A DNA stretch of 64,000 bases from Ochrobactrum sp. BTU1. Lineage in GTDB: Bacteria; Pseudomonadota; Alphaproteobacteria; Rhizobiales; Rhizobiaceae. Of this stretch, positions 32,296 through 40,950 are shown in pieces. How positions within the stretch are numbered: the first letter of the stretch is position 1; each line of letters starts with the position of its first letter. The position numbers and the translations under genes are program-made. The notes under the pieces are model-generated. The model saw only the letters and a program-made list of their open reading frames with translations. It was not told the origin of the DNA and did not search any database. The stretch is taken from contig CP076354.1 of assembly GCA_018798825.1 (NCBI GenBank), positions 1,054,001 to 1,118,000 of the forward strand. The letters are read 5' to 3'.

Positions 32296-33039
32296 ATGGC
32301 ATACGAGACTGAAGCTCTGTTCCGCGAAGATGCATATCTTTCAACCGCGGAGGGTTCGGTCATTGCCCTGACAGATACCGGCGGGATTATTCTTAATCAG
32401 ACAAATTTTTATGCCACTTCCGGCGGTCAGCCGGGAGATACCGGCTTTTTTGAGCGTGCCGATGGCTCACGTATTGAAATTGCTGCAACCGTGACCGGTG
32501 AAAGCAAAAATGAAATCGTCCATGTGCCTGCCGAAGGGCAGGCGCTCCCTGCTATTGGTGAGAAGCTGGTTCTGCATATCAATTGGGAGCGCCGCTACAA
32601 GCTGATGCGTATGCATACAGCCTGCCATCTTCTTTCTGTCGCTTGCCCGTTTCCAATCACCGGTGCTGCGGTTGGTGAAGAGGAAAGCCGTGTCGATTTC
32701 GATCTTCCTGATGCGAGCTACACCAAGGAATCCGTTACCGAAAAACTCATGGAAATGGTGAAAGCCAATGATCCAGTTACGCTTCGCTGGATCAGCGACG
32801 AAGAGTTTCTGGCCAATCCGGATATTGTGAAGTCGAAGAACGTGCGCCCACCTGTGGGTGCAGGCCGTCTTCGTCTGGTGGTTATCGGCGAAAATGGTTC
32901 GGTGGATTCGCAACCTTGCGGCGGAACACACGTTTCTGAAACGCAGGAAGTGGGTGAAATCCACATCGGCAAAATCGAAAAGAAGGGCAAGGAAAACCGC
33001 CGCTTCCGCATTCGATTTGGCAATGCACCATTAGTTTAA
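32296..33039 (+). CDS. Alanyl-tRNA editing protein (AlaX-like)
   Basis: 247 residues. It is a free-standing editing domain that hydrolyses mischarged tRNA-Ala. Zinc motif His107-Thr-Ala-Cys-His111 and Cys208-Gly-Gly-Thr-His212 are visible; the N-terminal part (Tyr-Ala-Thr-Ser-Gly-Gly-Gln-Pro-Gly-Asp) matches the AlaX-M type with its Gly-rich linker domain. It is packed two bases after the cysteine synthase-like gene. Confidence 0.9.
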   Translation: MAYETEALFREDAYLSTAEGSVIALTDTGGIILNQTNFYATSGGQPGDTGFFERADGSRIEIAATVTGESKNEIVHVPAEGQALPAIGEKLVLHINWERRYKLMRMHTACHLLSVACPFPITGAAVGEEESRVDFDLPDASYTKESVTEKLMEMVKANDPVTLRWISDEEFLANPDIVKSKNVRPPVGAGRLRLVVIGENGSVDSQPCGGTHVSETQEVGEIHIGKIEKKGKENRRFRIRFGNAPLV

Positions 33040-33053
33040 GTTCAGGAGCAATC

Positions 33054-33908
33054 ATGTCCGACAAAAGCGCATTTGTTATCTCCCGCGATGATCTGAAAGC
33101 TCGTCTGGGCGAGCCGGGTCTCGCAATCGTGGATGCATCCTGGTATTTGCCCGCAGCCGGTCGCAATGGGCGCGATGAATATGATGCAGCACACATTCCG
33201 GGCGCAGTTTTCTTTGATCAGGATGTGATTGCAGACAAGGATTCGGGTCTCCCGCATACTTTGCCATCGCCGGAGCTTTTTGCGCGCCATGTAGGTGCAA
33301 TGGGCATTACGGCGGATGAAACCATTGTGGTCTATGACGGCCCCGGCATGTTTTCCGCACCGCGTGTCTGGTGGATGTTCCGCGTGATGGGTGTGAAGAA
33401 CGTTCTGGTTCTCGATGGCGGTTTTGATGGTTGGAAGGCAGCAAACTTCCCCGTCACGGATGAAGTCACAAAAATTGCTGCAACACTTTTCACGCCTTCA
33501 TTCAATGCGTCAAAGGTCGTTGATTTTGCCGAAATGAGCAAAATCGTGGATGGACGCAGCTCTCAGATTGCTGATGCGCGTGCCGCAGGCCGTTTCACAG
33601 GCCGCGATGCAGAACCGCGTGAAGGTATGCGTTCCGGCCACATGCCGGGCGCTCGCAACGTTCCGGTCGGTTCCCTGTCTGAAAACGGTCAGCTGAAAAG
33701 CCTCGACAGCCTTCGCGAAATCTTCGCCAGTGCCGGTGTAGACCTCAATAAACCAGTCGTCACCAGCTGCGGTTCCGGCGTGACCGCTGCCGTTATCACC
33801 CTGGCATTGACCTCGCTTGGCCATGAAGACAATCGGCTTTATGATGGCTCATGGAGTGAATGGGGCAGCAGGCAGGATACGCCTGTAGTGACCGGCGAAG
33901 CAGAATAA
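33054..33908 (+). CDS. sseA: 3-mercaptopyruvate sulfurtransferase
   Basis: 284 residues, two rhodanese domains. The active-site Cys239 lies in Cys-Gly-Ser-Gly-Val-Thr-Ala, the loop that marks mercaptopyruvate sulfurtransferases as opposed to thiosulfate ones. The inactive N-terminal domain has His-Ile-Pro-Gly-Ala; the linker region Arg-Ser-Gly-His-Met-Pro-Gly-Ala starts the second domain. AGGAGC lies before the ATG. It moves sulfur from mercaptopyruvate to thiols or cyanide and follows the cysteine-related genes. Confidence 0.93.
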   Translation: MSDKSAFVISRDDLKARLGEPGLAIVDASWYLPAAGRNGRDEYDAAHIPGAVFFDQDVIADKDSGLPHTLPSPELFARHVGAMGITADETIVVYDGPGMFSAPRVWWMFRVMGVKNVLVLDGGFDGWKAANFPVTDEVTKIAATLFTPSFNASKVVDFAEMSKIVDGRSSQIADARAAGRFTGRDAEPREGMRSGHMPGARNVPVGSLSENGQLKSLDSLREIFASAGVDLNKPVVTSCGSGVTAAVITLALTSLGHEDNRLYDGSWSEWGSRQDTPVVTGEAE

Positions 33909-33910
33909 GC

Positions 33911-34432
33911 ATGACTGAAAAAATGATGGCCAGAGTGACCCATCTGGAAATGACAGCGCGTCCTGCGCTGTCGGTTCCGGTTCCCTCCAGCCTGCGCCTT
34001 GCCATAATGCGCTCGACCGAAATGCCGGTGCATTTCTATCGCTATCTCTACGAACAGGTTGGACGCCAGCATCACTGGATGATGCGTCGCGTGCAGAGCG
34101 ATGCGGAAGTGGCCGAGGCTATTCACGCTGAAACTGCCGAGATTCACGTTCTTTACGCTGACGGCAACCCGGCTGGCCTTCTCGAACTGGATTTGTCTGC
34201 ATTACCTGAAACGGCTGAAATTCTCTATTTCGGCTTGGTTCCCGACTATCAGGGCAGGGGATTGGGTAAGTTCTTCCTCAATGAAGCAATTTCCACGGCC
34301 TGGTCCCATAGCCCGCAGAAAGTGGCTATCCACACCAACACGCTCGATAGCCCGCGTGCATTACAGCTTTATCAAAGGATGGGATTTGTGCCTGTCGGCT
34401 GGTCCGAAGAAGAAGTCACGCCCTGGGACTAA
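33911..34432 (+). CDS. GNAT-family N-acetyltransferase
   Basis: 173 residues, starting two bases after the sseA stop. The acetyl-CoA loop is seen as Leu-Val-Pro-Asp-Tyr-Gln-Gly-Arg-Gly-Leu-Gly-Lys-Phe-Phe-Leu, and the C-terminal Leu-Tyr-Gln-Arg-Met-Gly-Phe-Val-Pro-Val-Gly is typical. The substrate is not known. It ends one base before the convergent diguanylate cyclase. Confidence 0.85.
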   Translation: MTEKMMARVTHLEMTARPALSVPVPSSLRLAIMRSTEMPVHFYRYLYEQVGRQHHWMMRRVQSDAEVAEAIHAETAEIHVLYADGNPAGLLELDLSALPETAEILYFGLVPDYQGRGLGKFFLNEAISTAWSHSPQKVAIHTNTLDSPRALQLYQRMGFVPVGWSEEEVTPWD

Positions 34433-34433
34433 A

Positions 34434-35222
34434 TTATCCGCGCGCGACTTCGCGTCCGTTGGTGATCGAAACGACGGACGCACTCGTAATACGACCGCTT
34501 TCTTCATCAAAGACGACGCAATTTCGACCGCGCTGCTTGGCCATATAAAGGCAACGATCAGCGCGGCTTAACACCTGCGAGTTGGTTTCATTCTTCGGTG
34601 CAGACGCCACACCGATACTGATCGTCAGTGGATATACCTGATATTCAGTAGCGTGGAATGGTGTGTTCTCTACTTCCGCGCGTATTCTCTGTGCGACACG
34701 AATACCGGTTTCCCCCGTTGCACCCGGAAGAAAAACGCAGAATTCTTCGCCGCCAATACGCCCTACGAGATCGCCTTTACGCGTCACATTCTGCAGTGCA
34801 AAAGCAATCAGCTTGAGTGCGCGATCACCAACGCTATGCCCAAACGTATCATTGATCGCTTTGAAGTGATCGGCATCAATAACGAGAAGCGTCCCGCTTT
34901 CAATACGTGAACGGCTGATCTTCATCGCATCAAACAATGCTTCGCGGTTGAGCAGCCCGGTCATGTGATCGACGCGCGAGCGCGCCTGCAGCTCACTATG
35001 CGCTTTTTCAAGCTGCGTATAGGCTTCACCAAGTTTGCTATGCTGCAGAAAAATATAGAGAAGTGAAGGGAAGGCCGTGGCCAATGGGATAGCGGCGCTA
35101 AGGCTGATAGCAATAACGCCCGGCATCGATCCGGAAAAGAATCCGACGGCTAAACTGGAGCCAACGGAAAACAGCACAACAGACAACGTTATCAACGCTG
35201 CCTTCCATAAAGCTGCCTTCAT
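34434..35222 (-). CDS. Membrane diguanylate cyclase (GGDEF domain)
   Basis: 262 residues. ATG at 35222 has GGGGGAG nine bases upstream. Two N-terminal membrane segments (about 6-28 and 35-60) and a short coiled linker precede a GGDEF domain with Arg-Val-Asp-His-Met-Thr-Gly-Leu-Leu-Asn-Arg and the active motif Gly-Gly-Glu-Glu-Phe at 157-161. The inhibitory site Arg-Lys-Gly-Asp at 148-151, five residues before it, is intact, so product inhibition is expected. It makes cyclic di-GMP from two GTP. Confidence 0.9.
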   Translation of the reverse strand: MKAALWKAALITLSVVLFSVGSSLAVGFFSGSMPGVIAISLSAAIPLATAFPSLLYIFLQHSKLGEAYTQLEKAHSELQARSRVDHMTGLLNREALFDAMKISRSRIESGTLLVIDADHFKAINDTFGHSVGDRALKLIAFALQNVTRKGDLVGRIGGEEFCVFLPGATGETGIRVAQRIRAEVENTPFHATEYQVYPLTISIGVASAPKNETNSQVLSRADRCLYMAKQRGRNCVVFDEESGRITSASVVSITNGREVARG

Positions 35223-35240
35223 GCCGATGAACTCCCCCAA

Positions 35241-35525
35241 ACCCCGATGAAGATGTTTTTAGGTGCCTGTCTCTGAACCCTCTGTGAACAGGCCTGATCG
35301 CCGTGGGCCTTATAGGCCGAACATTTTAGCGATTAAAGGCATGTTCCTGCACTTATGCAATTTTTTATATATGCGTGCTATTATTGACACAATCTAAAGT
35401 AGTGCAGCCAAAATATATTACTCATAGATTAGCTCTACGACAACTATCTTTAAAAGAAATAACACTCGATGAAATTTTTAACACGTTACTAATTTACGAT
35501 GTTGGCGATCAATAACGTAAAACAA
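35241..35525. other. AT-rich gene-free region
   Basis: About 285 bases upstream of the diguanylate cyclase with no open frame of note. The sequence is AT-rich, especially 35360-35480 (for example TTTTTTATATATG near 35361), and must hold the promoter of the cyclase gene on the - strand. No clear operator is seen. Confidence 0.5.
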
Positions 35526-35554
35526 CTGAAGGACGCCTTTTGGGCGTCCTTCAG
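35526..35554 (-). terminator. Terminator of the small membrane protein gene
   Basis: Perfect 12 bp stem CTGAAGGACGCC/GGCGTCCTTCAG with a 5-base loop; on the - strand it is followed by TTGTTTTA. Confidence 0.8.
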
Positions 35555-35580
35555 CTTTGAAATCTTGATATCGCGGGCGA

Positions 35581-35742
35581 TTAGAAGACTGCCAGGTACT
35601 TCAGAAGCGATATGATACCGATAATAATGACGATTATCTGGGCAATCTGTTTCACTTTCCCATCAAGCGGCAGCATGTTGATAAGGTAAAGAACGAGGAA
35701 GATAACCAGAATTGTTATCAGCAGACTAATGAGGATAGACAT
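35581..35742 (-). CDS. 53-residue membrane protein
   Basis: Starts Met-Ser-Ile-Leu-Ile-Ser-Leu-Leu. Two hydrophobic segments (about 2-22 and 33-52) flank a polar Asp-Gly-Lys-Val-Lys-Gln loop. Small, conserved-looking double-span proteins of this kind (Thivi_2564 type) are common in proteobacteria with unknown function. It has its own terminator. Confidence 0.7.
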   Translation of the reverse strand: MSILISLLITILVIFLVLYLINMLPLDGKVKQIAQIIVIIIGIISLLKYLAVF

Positions 35743-35945
35743 AGGCAGTCGGACCCTTCCCGGAACGGCTGTTATTTGTGTCACTCGGCGGCTGTTCCAT
35801 CGCTGCACCGAATTCAGTCTTCAAAACCTTGGGAAGCACGGCTCGATAAAGCCAGAGACTGTCCCCGATCTCCATCGTTTCTTTGCAGAAATGATGTGCC
35901 GGTTAACGTTCCAATGAGAATAAGGTTCCACTTAATTGCAAAGCA

Positions 35946-35969
35946 AAACGGCGGCTTCCGCCGCCGTTT
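35946..35969 (-). terminator. Terminator of the CoA-transferase gene
   Basis: AAACGGCGG/CCGCCGTTT stem with a 6-base loop, 26 bases after the stop. The - strand continues TGCTTTGC after the stem's T residues. Confidence 0.8.
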
Positions 35970-35994
35970 CATACATCCAATTTCAAGCAAGCCA

Positions 35995-37485
35995 CTATTT
36001 CAGCATCGAGCCTGTCTGTTTGCGGCGGCTATGCCAGCTGAATGCTTCTTCCAGCAGGTGCGGGGTGTGACCTCCGCGCTCACAGGCACGTCCAAAATAG
36101 TCATTCAACTGATCCCGGTAATCCGGATGCGCACAATTGTTGATAATCAGGCTTGCGCGCTCACGCGGCGCAAGGCCGCGCAAATCGGCGAGGCCTTGTT
36201 CAGTGACCAGAATATCAACATCGTGCTCAGTATGATCAACATGCGTCACCATCGGCACGATTGACGATATGGCACCGTTTTTGGCTTCGGACTTGCTCAC
36301 GAAGATCGAGATATAGGCGTTGCGCGCAAAATCACCGGAACCGCCAATACCGTTCATCATATGGGTGCCATCGACATGGGTCGAATTCACGTTGCCGTAA
36401 ATGTCGAACTCAAGGGCGGTATTGATGCCAATAATGCCCAGACGACGAATGACCTCCGGATGATTGCTGATCTCCTGCGGACGCAGGATCAGCTTGTCAC
36501 GATAGCGGTCGATATTGTTGAAAACGCGCTCGCCGCAGGTAGGACTGAGTGTGATAGACGAGCCGGATGCATAATCAAGCTTGCCCGCATCGAACAGATC
36601 GAAGGTGCTGTCCTGCAGCACTTCGCTATACATGCGAAGATTATGGAACGGGCTTTCGGCAAAACCGTTCAGAACTGCATTTGCAATAGTGCCAATACCA
36701 GCTTGCAGCGGGTTAAGCGTCAGATCGAGACGACCAGCCTCGACCTCATTCAACAGGAACTTGATAAGGTGCGACGCAATCGCAACGGTTTCGCCATCAG
36801 CAGGTTCGACCGTTGAGGCGCTGTCGTTCTCATGCGTAATAACAATGCCGGCGATTTTTTCAGGTGGAATCGGAATATAGGGCAGGCCGACACGGCTGTC
36901 GCAAGCCGTCACCGGGATTGGATCACGGGAAGGGCGCTTGGTTGGAATATAGATGTCGTGAAGCCCTTCCAGCGCCAATGGCTGGTTCAGGTTGACCTCG
37001 ACAATGACCTTCTCGGCCAGAATTGCGAAGCTCGCTGAATTTCCAATCGACGTTGTCGGGATAATGCCGCCATTCTCTGTGATGGCCAGCGCTTCGACCA
37101 CAGCATAATCGATAGGGCCGATCTGGTTGGAGCGCAGCTGTTCGACAGTCTCGGACAGGTGTTGATCAATGAACATGACTTCGCCGCGGTTGATCGCTGC
37201 ACGCAATGTGCGATCCACCTGAAAAGGCATACGGCGCGCCAGAACATGCGCTTCAGTCAGCAGCTTATCGACATCATGGCCAAGGGAGGCACCGGTAATC
37301 AGCGTAATCTGAAATGGATCATCGGCAGCGCGTGCAGCCATTGCGAGTGGGACAGCTTTCGCATCGCCAGCGCGGGTAAATCCACTCATGCCGACAATCA
37401 TGCCATCTTTGATCAGGCCTGCTGCTTCTTCTGCAGTGATGATCTTATCACGCAGAGACGTGTTCCTGATACGTGCTTCCAACAT
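35995..37485 (-). CDS. Acetyl-CoA hydrolase/transferase, succinate CoA-transferase type
   Basis: 496 residues, the length of succinyl-CoA:acetate CoA-transferases. Two-domain class I fold. The catalytic Glu is expected in Asn-Thr-Ala-Leu-Glu-Phe-Asp-Ile-Tyr-Gly-Asn, followed by His-Val-Asp-Gly-Thr; Gly-Ile-Gly-Gly-Ser-Gly-Asp-Phe is the CoA-binding loop. It exchanges CoA between succinyl-CoA or propionyl-CoA and acetate. AAGGAAG lies before the ATG. Named from family; substrate not proven. Confidence 0.88.
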   Translation of the reverse strand: MLEARIRNTSLRDKIITAEEAAGLIKDGMIVGMSGFTRAGDAKAVPLAMAARAADDPFQITLITGASLGHDVDKLLTEAHVLARRMPFQVDRTLRAAINRGEVMFIDQHLSETVEQLRSNQIGPIDYAVVEALAITENGGIIPTTSIGNSASFAILAEKVIVEVNLNQPLALEGLHDIYIPTKRPSRDPIPVTACDSRVGLPYIPIPPEKIAGIVITHENDSASTVEPADGETVAIASHLIKFLLNEVEAGRLDLTLNPLQAGIGTIANAVLNGFAESPFHNLRMYSEVLQDSTFDLFDAGKLDYASGSSITLSPTCGERVFNNIDRYRDKLILRPQEISNHPEVIRRLGIIGINTALEFDIYGNVNSTHVDGTHMMNGIGGSGDFARNAYISIFVSKSEAKNGAISSIVPMVTHVDHTEHDVDILVTEQGLADLRGLAPRERASLIINNCAHPDYRDQLNDYFGRACERGGHTPHLLEEAFSWHSRRKQTGSMLK

Positions 37486-37835
37486 GGTATCTACCTTCCT
37501 TGCAGACCGGCTTTAGGCCGGAAACAACGCTCTCCGGTACGCGAAGCGCTTAGGCTGACGATCGGAGTCGGCGCATGGAGGTAATAGCCTAAGCAGAGAA
37601 CTATTACACGCATGCTTTGGTCTTAGATTGGGATCCTAGATCGACAATCAGCAGCTACATTGAAATGGAGCATCAGGGAAATGATTACAATCAAACGGAA
37701 ACAGTTCCCATCCCGATAAAAACAGCATAAATGTAGATGTGTTGGCACCGTCCTTCTCACAAAAACACTGAAGCGCATTTCTTTCAGAAGCACCGTCTGG
37801 CTGAAGATTGAGCCTTCGCAAACAGAGGTTATGCG
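37486..37835. promoter_or_regulatory. Divergent promoter region between CoA-transferase and glyoxalase-fold gene
   Basis: 350 bases, no gene. CCGGC-TTTA-GCCGG (on the + strand CCGGCTTTAGGCCGG near 37508) is a small inverted repeat in the CoA-transferase leader. Otherwise nothing distinctive beyond mixed AT-rich stretches. Confidence 0.4.
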
Positions 37836-38213
37836 ATGAACGATATCGCTAATCAGAATGTCGGTTTCGGACGAATTGCGGCTATGATTCCTGTCAAAGA
37901 CATGGCCCGAGCCTATCATTTTTACGGTGAAATTCTTGGTTTCGAAAAAGTCTTCGAAAACGGAAATCCTGTTGGCTTTATGATCCTCCGAAATGAGAAA
38001 GGTGAACTGCATCTTTCACTGCAGAAAGATCACAAAGCTGCAAACTTCAACATTGCACATATGCTGGTCGATAATGTTGATGCTCTGCACAACATCTGCA
38101 AACAGAACGGTATGCGGATCATAAAAGGCTTGCAGGACAAGGATTACGGCTTGCGGGCTTTTGTGTTTGAAGATCCGGACGGTAATCGTATCGATGTCGG
38201 GCAGAAGATCTAA
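37836..38213 (+). CDS. Glyoxalase/bleomycin-resistance fold (VOC) protein
   Basis: 125 residues in a single VOC domain: Ile-Pro-Val-Lys-Asp-Met-Ala-Arg-Ala-Tyr-His-Phe-Tyr, Leu-Gly-Phe-Glu-Lys, and the C-terminal Phe-Glu-Asp-Pro-Asp-Gly-Asn-Arg-Ile-Asp. Glu-Leu-His-Leu supplies one likely metal ligand. Substrate unknown. It has its own terminator. Confidence 0.85.
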   Translation: MNDIANQNVGFGRIAAMIPVKDMARAYHFYGEILGFEKVFENGNPVGFMILRNEKGELHLSLQKDHKAANFNIAHMLVDNVDALHNICKQNGMRIIKGLQDKDYGLRAFVFEDPDGNRIDVGQKI

Positions 38214-38224
38214 AGCTTAGGCTA

Positions 38225-38254
38225 AAACCGGATGAGCACTGTTTCATCCGGTTT
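38225..38254 (+). terminator. Terminator of the VOC gene
   Basis: 11 bp stem AAACCGGATGA/TCATCCGGTTT with an 8-base loop, then CGTTTA. Confidence 0.8.
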
Positions 38255-38364
38255 CGTTTATGAGCCAGCGTTAAACATCGGTTGGCTCTTCAAAAGAGAG
38301 CAGGCGTCGCAGTCGTCAGTCGGTTACAGCACGCACAAACGGACCCAACCCAAACCGAACACAT

Positions 38365-38415
38365 TGTTTTAGCAAGTTAAAGTTGCGACGTTCCCAGCAG
38401 ATTACAGATGCGACA
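38365..38415 (+). repeat. Left end of the IS: two tandem 20-base units
   Basis: AGCAAGTTAAAGTTGCGACG (38371) and AGCAGATTACAGATGCGACA (38396), 25 bases apart. The second is nearly identical to the outer right-end unit. Likely transposase binding sites. Confidence 0.65.
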
Positions 38416-38585
38416 GGTGCTGACGTTCAGCCCCCATTCCGAGAGGCTGGTCGGGGTTGCAAACGAGGAATGGGGGCGGGTGAATATCCACCTCTTCGGC
38501 TTTAGCTTTCTTAGTAGCAATTGTTCTGTCAGCAGTTGATACTCGGCTCACCTGCATCGGGCAGGAGAGGGATCCAAGTCGTACA

Positions 38586-39323
38586 ATGCTACCAAAAATC
38601 TGCCTGCAAGGTGACGTCGATATCGCTGCACTCTCACCACTGCTTCGCGGCATGCTGCTTGCAGTTGCCTATGCTCAGCGCGAGGGTGGCATCGGACTAA
38701 CGGCAACCGGCGCGATGAACCGCAAGTTCGTGCATTGGGCTGCTGAGAACTTCCTCTGGCCCAGGTTCACAGCCAAAGACCTCTTCAGCATGCACAAGGT
38801 GCTCAATGAAAACGACATGCCACCACTTTGTGTTGTGCACGACCTGACCCGTTATCTGAAGCTTCTTCGCCGCAGGAAAAATGTACTGCTGCCAACCAAA
38901 CGTGGCCTGGAGTTTCTGGTCAATCCACACGCTTTCTTCGATCTGATCGCCACCGATTATCTCTATTCGTATATTCATGCCACCGAACGTAAAGAGGCGA
39001 TCCAGGCACGATTGCGTTGGTGGCGTATGTATCTCAATCTGCTCAATATCAAGACCAGAGAAGGGTGTAAGCCGATGGACATTGTAAAGATACTCTATCC
39101 GGATATCGCTCATCTGTCCGACACTGAAATAACCGTCGATGCGTGGGACCTGAAATTCGAGCTTCAGTACGGTGTCCTGCGACGCTTATGCTGGCTCGGC
39201 CTGCTTTTTGAGGCAAGAGAAGGGCTCAGCTTGCTTGACGACGGAACCTTCCACAAAACACCGCTCTGGACAGCTTGCCTGCAATTGGAGTCAGATACGC
39301 AAAGCGATATCGGTGTCCATTGA
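38586..39323 (+). CDS. Passenger gene of the IS, unknown function
   Basis: 245 residues. Features: Gly-Leu-Thr-Ala-Thr-Gly-Ala-Met-Asn-Arg-Lys-Phe-Val-His-Trp-Ala-Ala near residue 40, then Val-Leu-Asn-Glu-Asn-Asp-Met-Pro-Pro-Leu and Leu-Leu-Pro-Thr-Lys-Arg-Gly. This pattern resembles, from memory, the C-terminal region of proteins annotated beside plasmid pRiA4b ORF-3 domains; the role there is also unknown. No DNA-binding or nuclease motif is obvious. It ends six bases before the convergent transposase and lies within the inverted ends. Confidence 0.7.
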   Translation: MLPKICLQGDVDIAALSPLLRGMLLAVAYAQREGGIGLTATGAMNRKFVHWAAENFLWPRFTAKDLFSMHKVLNENDMPPLCVVHDLTRYLKLLRRRKNVLLPTKRGLEFLVNPHAFFDLIATDYLYSYIHATERKEAIQARLRWWRMYLNLLNIKTREGCKPMDIVKILYPDIAHLSDTEITVDAWDLKFELQYGVLRRLCWLGLLFEAREGLSLLDDGTFHKTPLWTACLQLESDTQSDIGVH

Positions 39324-39329
39324 CTCCCT

Positions 39330-40751
39330 TTATTCCGGCGCTGGCTGTCTCAATAAAGCTTGTTCTCGCCGGGCAATGACGGCAGGGTCGTTCATGTAAG
39401 CTGTGCGCGATTTACGCTCTCGCTTCTGATAGCCATTCCCGACACTGCCGTCAGGTATACCAAACATATGGTTGGCCTGACCAGTACGACGCGGACCGCT
39501 TTTGCTGCGTTGCTGCTCCCGTCCCGCCTGCATCTCAGCGACGATCAACAGCATGTCATCCAGCCGTTTGTTCTCGACAACAGGTGAGCGATGAATGGAA
39601 CGAAGCTTGTCGAATGTTGTATAGGGCAGGGTGTCCGTACCGTGCATGATCTCCAGACGTCCGTCGGGATAGTCGCAGACAATGACCTTCTGCCGCGCAA
39701 GCCGCTTTGCAACTTCGGTCGGTTCCAGGATGAACAGCACTTTATCATAGCGTAGTGTCAGTGTTTGTGACAGCGTTCGCACTTCCTTCCGGCACAGCGC
39801 ACCATCAATATTCTCATGCGCTGCCAGCGGTCGATGCATGTCCTTGGGATTGCGTGGCTCCTTGCCAAAACGGGCATTGAAATCTGCAATATATTCCGGC
39901 GCATATGCATTGGCTGCTTCGATCGTATCGATGCCGCGCAGCCGCAATTCCTTAACCAGACGATCCTGCAAAGTCCTGTTTGCCCGCTCAACACGGCCTT
40001 TGGCCTGTGGAGTATTGGCACAGATAATGTCGATGTTGAGCTCATAAAGTGCCCGACCAAACTGTGTCAGGCCGCTTGTTCGATCTTGCTTCGACGGATG
40101 AAGCGAACGAAAAACGCCGTGTTTGTCGCTATAGAAAGCTAGTGGTTTGCCCCATTGCTGGAGATATGCCTTCGTCGCATGAAAATAATCAAACGTGTTC
40201 TCTGAGCCCGCAAAACGCAAATGCAGGAGCTTGCCAGTGGCATCGTCGATATAAACGAGGAGGGCGCATTTGGGACCCCGCTCCTCGAACCACCAATGAT
40301 GCGAGCCGTCGATCTGTATCAGTTCACCAAAGCAATCACGCCGGCCGCGCGGTTGATGCAGTTGCCGCTTGCGTTCGCGACGTGATGTCCACAATCCCGC
40401 TGCTGTCATCCATTGCCGCAGCGTCTCCTTGCTGACTGAAAGCCGATGGCGTTCAATCAGCTTCTCACAGGCCAGTGTCGGCCCAAAGTCCCGATAATAC
40501 GTCCGTACAATATCCAGAATATCATTCCGGAAATCCTCGCCATAACGGCGATTGCTCGGACGACCGCGCTTGCCCGAAACAAGGCCCGCTGCACCAAGCC
40601 GATCAAATGCCTGTAACATCCGATGAATCTGACTACGACTGAGGCCAAGCAGCGCCGCTGCCTCCACCACACGAAGCTGATTATCTCTGATTTGCTGAAC
40701 AGTCTTCAGCCGGTTGAGTTCTTTCTGCGACATCGTGATCAAACAAGACAT
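39330..40751 (-). CDS. ISNCY-family DDE transposase
   Basis: 473 residues. ATG at 40751 has GGGAG five bases upstream; ATG codons at 40763 and 40733 are alternatives. An N-terminal helix-turn-helix (Glu-Ala-Ala-Ala-Leu-Leu-Gly-Leu-Ser-Arg-Ser-Gln-Ile-His-Arg) is followed by an integrase core with Ile-Gln-Ile-Asp-Gly-Ser-His-His, Tyr-Ser-Asp-Lys-His-Gly and Gly-Arg-Val-Glu-Arg-Ala-Asn-Arg, giving Asp, Asp and Glu. The C-terminal beta domain and basic tail are typical. It appears intact. Confidence 0.9.
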   Translation of the reverse strand: MSCLITMSQKELNRLKTVQQIRDNQLRVVEAAALLGLSRSQIHRMLQAFDRLGAAGLVSGKRGRPSNRRYGEDFRNDILDIVRTYYRDFGPTLACEKLIERHRLSVSKETLRQWMTAAGLWTSRRERKRQLHQPRGRRDCFGELIQIDGSHHWWFEERGPKCALLVYIDDATGKLLHLRFAGSENTFDYFHATKAYLQQWGKPLAFYSDKHGVFRSLHPSKQDRTSGLTQFGRALYELNIDIICANTPQAKGRVERANRTLQDRLVKELRLRGIDTIEAANAYAPEYIADFNARFGKEPRNPKDMHRPLAAHENIDGALCRKEVRTLSQTLTLRYDKVLFILEPTEVAKRLARQKVIVCDYPDGRLEIMHGTDTLPYTTFDKLRSIHRSPVVENKRLDDMLLIVAEMQAGREQQRSKSGPRRTGQANHMFGIPDGSVGNGYQKRERKSRTAYMNDPAVIARREQALLRQPAPE

Positions 40752-40834
40752 GACGGCTCCCATCCGCTGTTTGCTGCTGAAAGCCCAGTCTTCCTTTCCG
40801 CGTTCGATTTGAAAAGGGCAAGAGAGGCAAAAAT

Positions 40835-40886
40835 TGTCGCATCTCTAAATTGCCCATGTGTCGCATCTGTATATTGCCGTTATACA
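40835..40886 (-). repeat. Right end of the IS: two tandem 20-base units
   Basis: Read on the - strand: outer unit GGCAATATACAGATGCGACA (40878-40859) and inner unit GGCAATTTAGAGATGCGACA (40854-40835), 24 bases apart. This mirrors the left end and lies upstream of the transposase gene. Confidence 0.7.
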
Positions 40887-40950
40887 CATCGATTGCATAA
40901 GATAGATTATGGAACATACCTTTGTGATTTGGAGTCAGCTTACGCCGATA

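Larger units (their letters stand above)
38365..40886. mobile_element. ISNCY-like insertion sequence with a passenger gene
   Basis: About 2.5 kb bounded by related inverted ends: TGTTTTAGCAAGTTAAAG at the left, and at the right, on the - strand, TGTATAACGGCAATATAC. It contains a DDE transposase on the - strand and a 245-residue gene convergent to it. CAT flanks both ends (38362-38364 and 40887-40889) and may be a short target duplication. Ends were set by eye from the repeats, so they may be off by a few bases. Confidence 0.65.

Noticed and set aside
38586..39323. Passenger gene as a toxin or nuclease
   Set aside because: No catalytic motif could be seen to support either function, so it is left as unknown.
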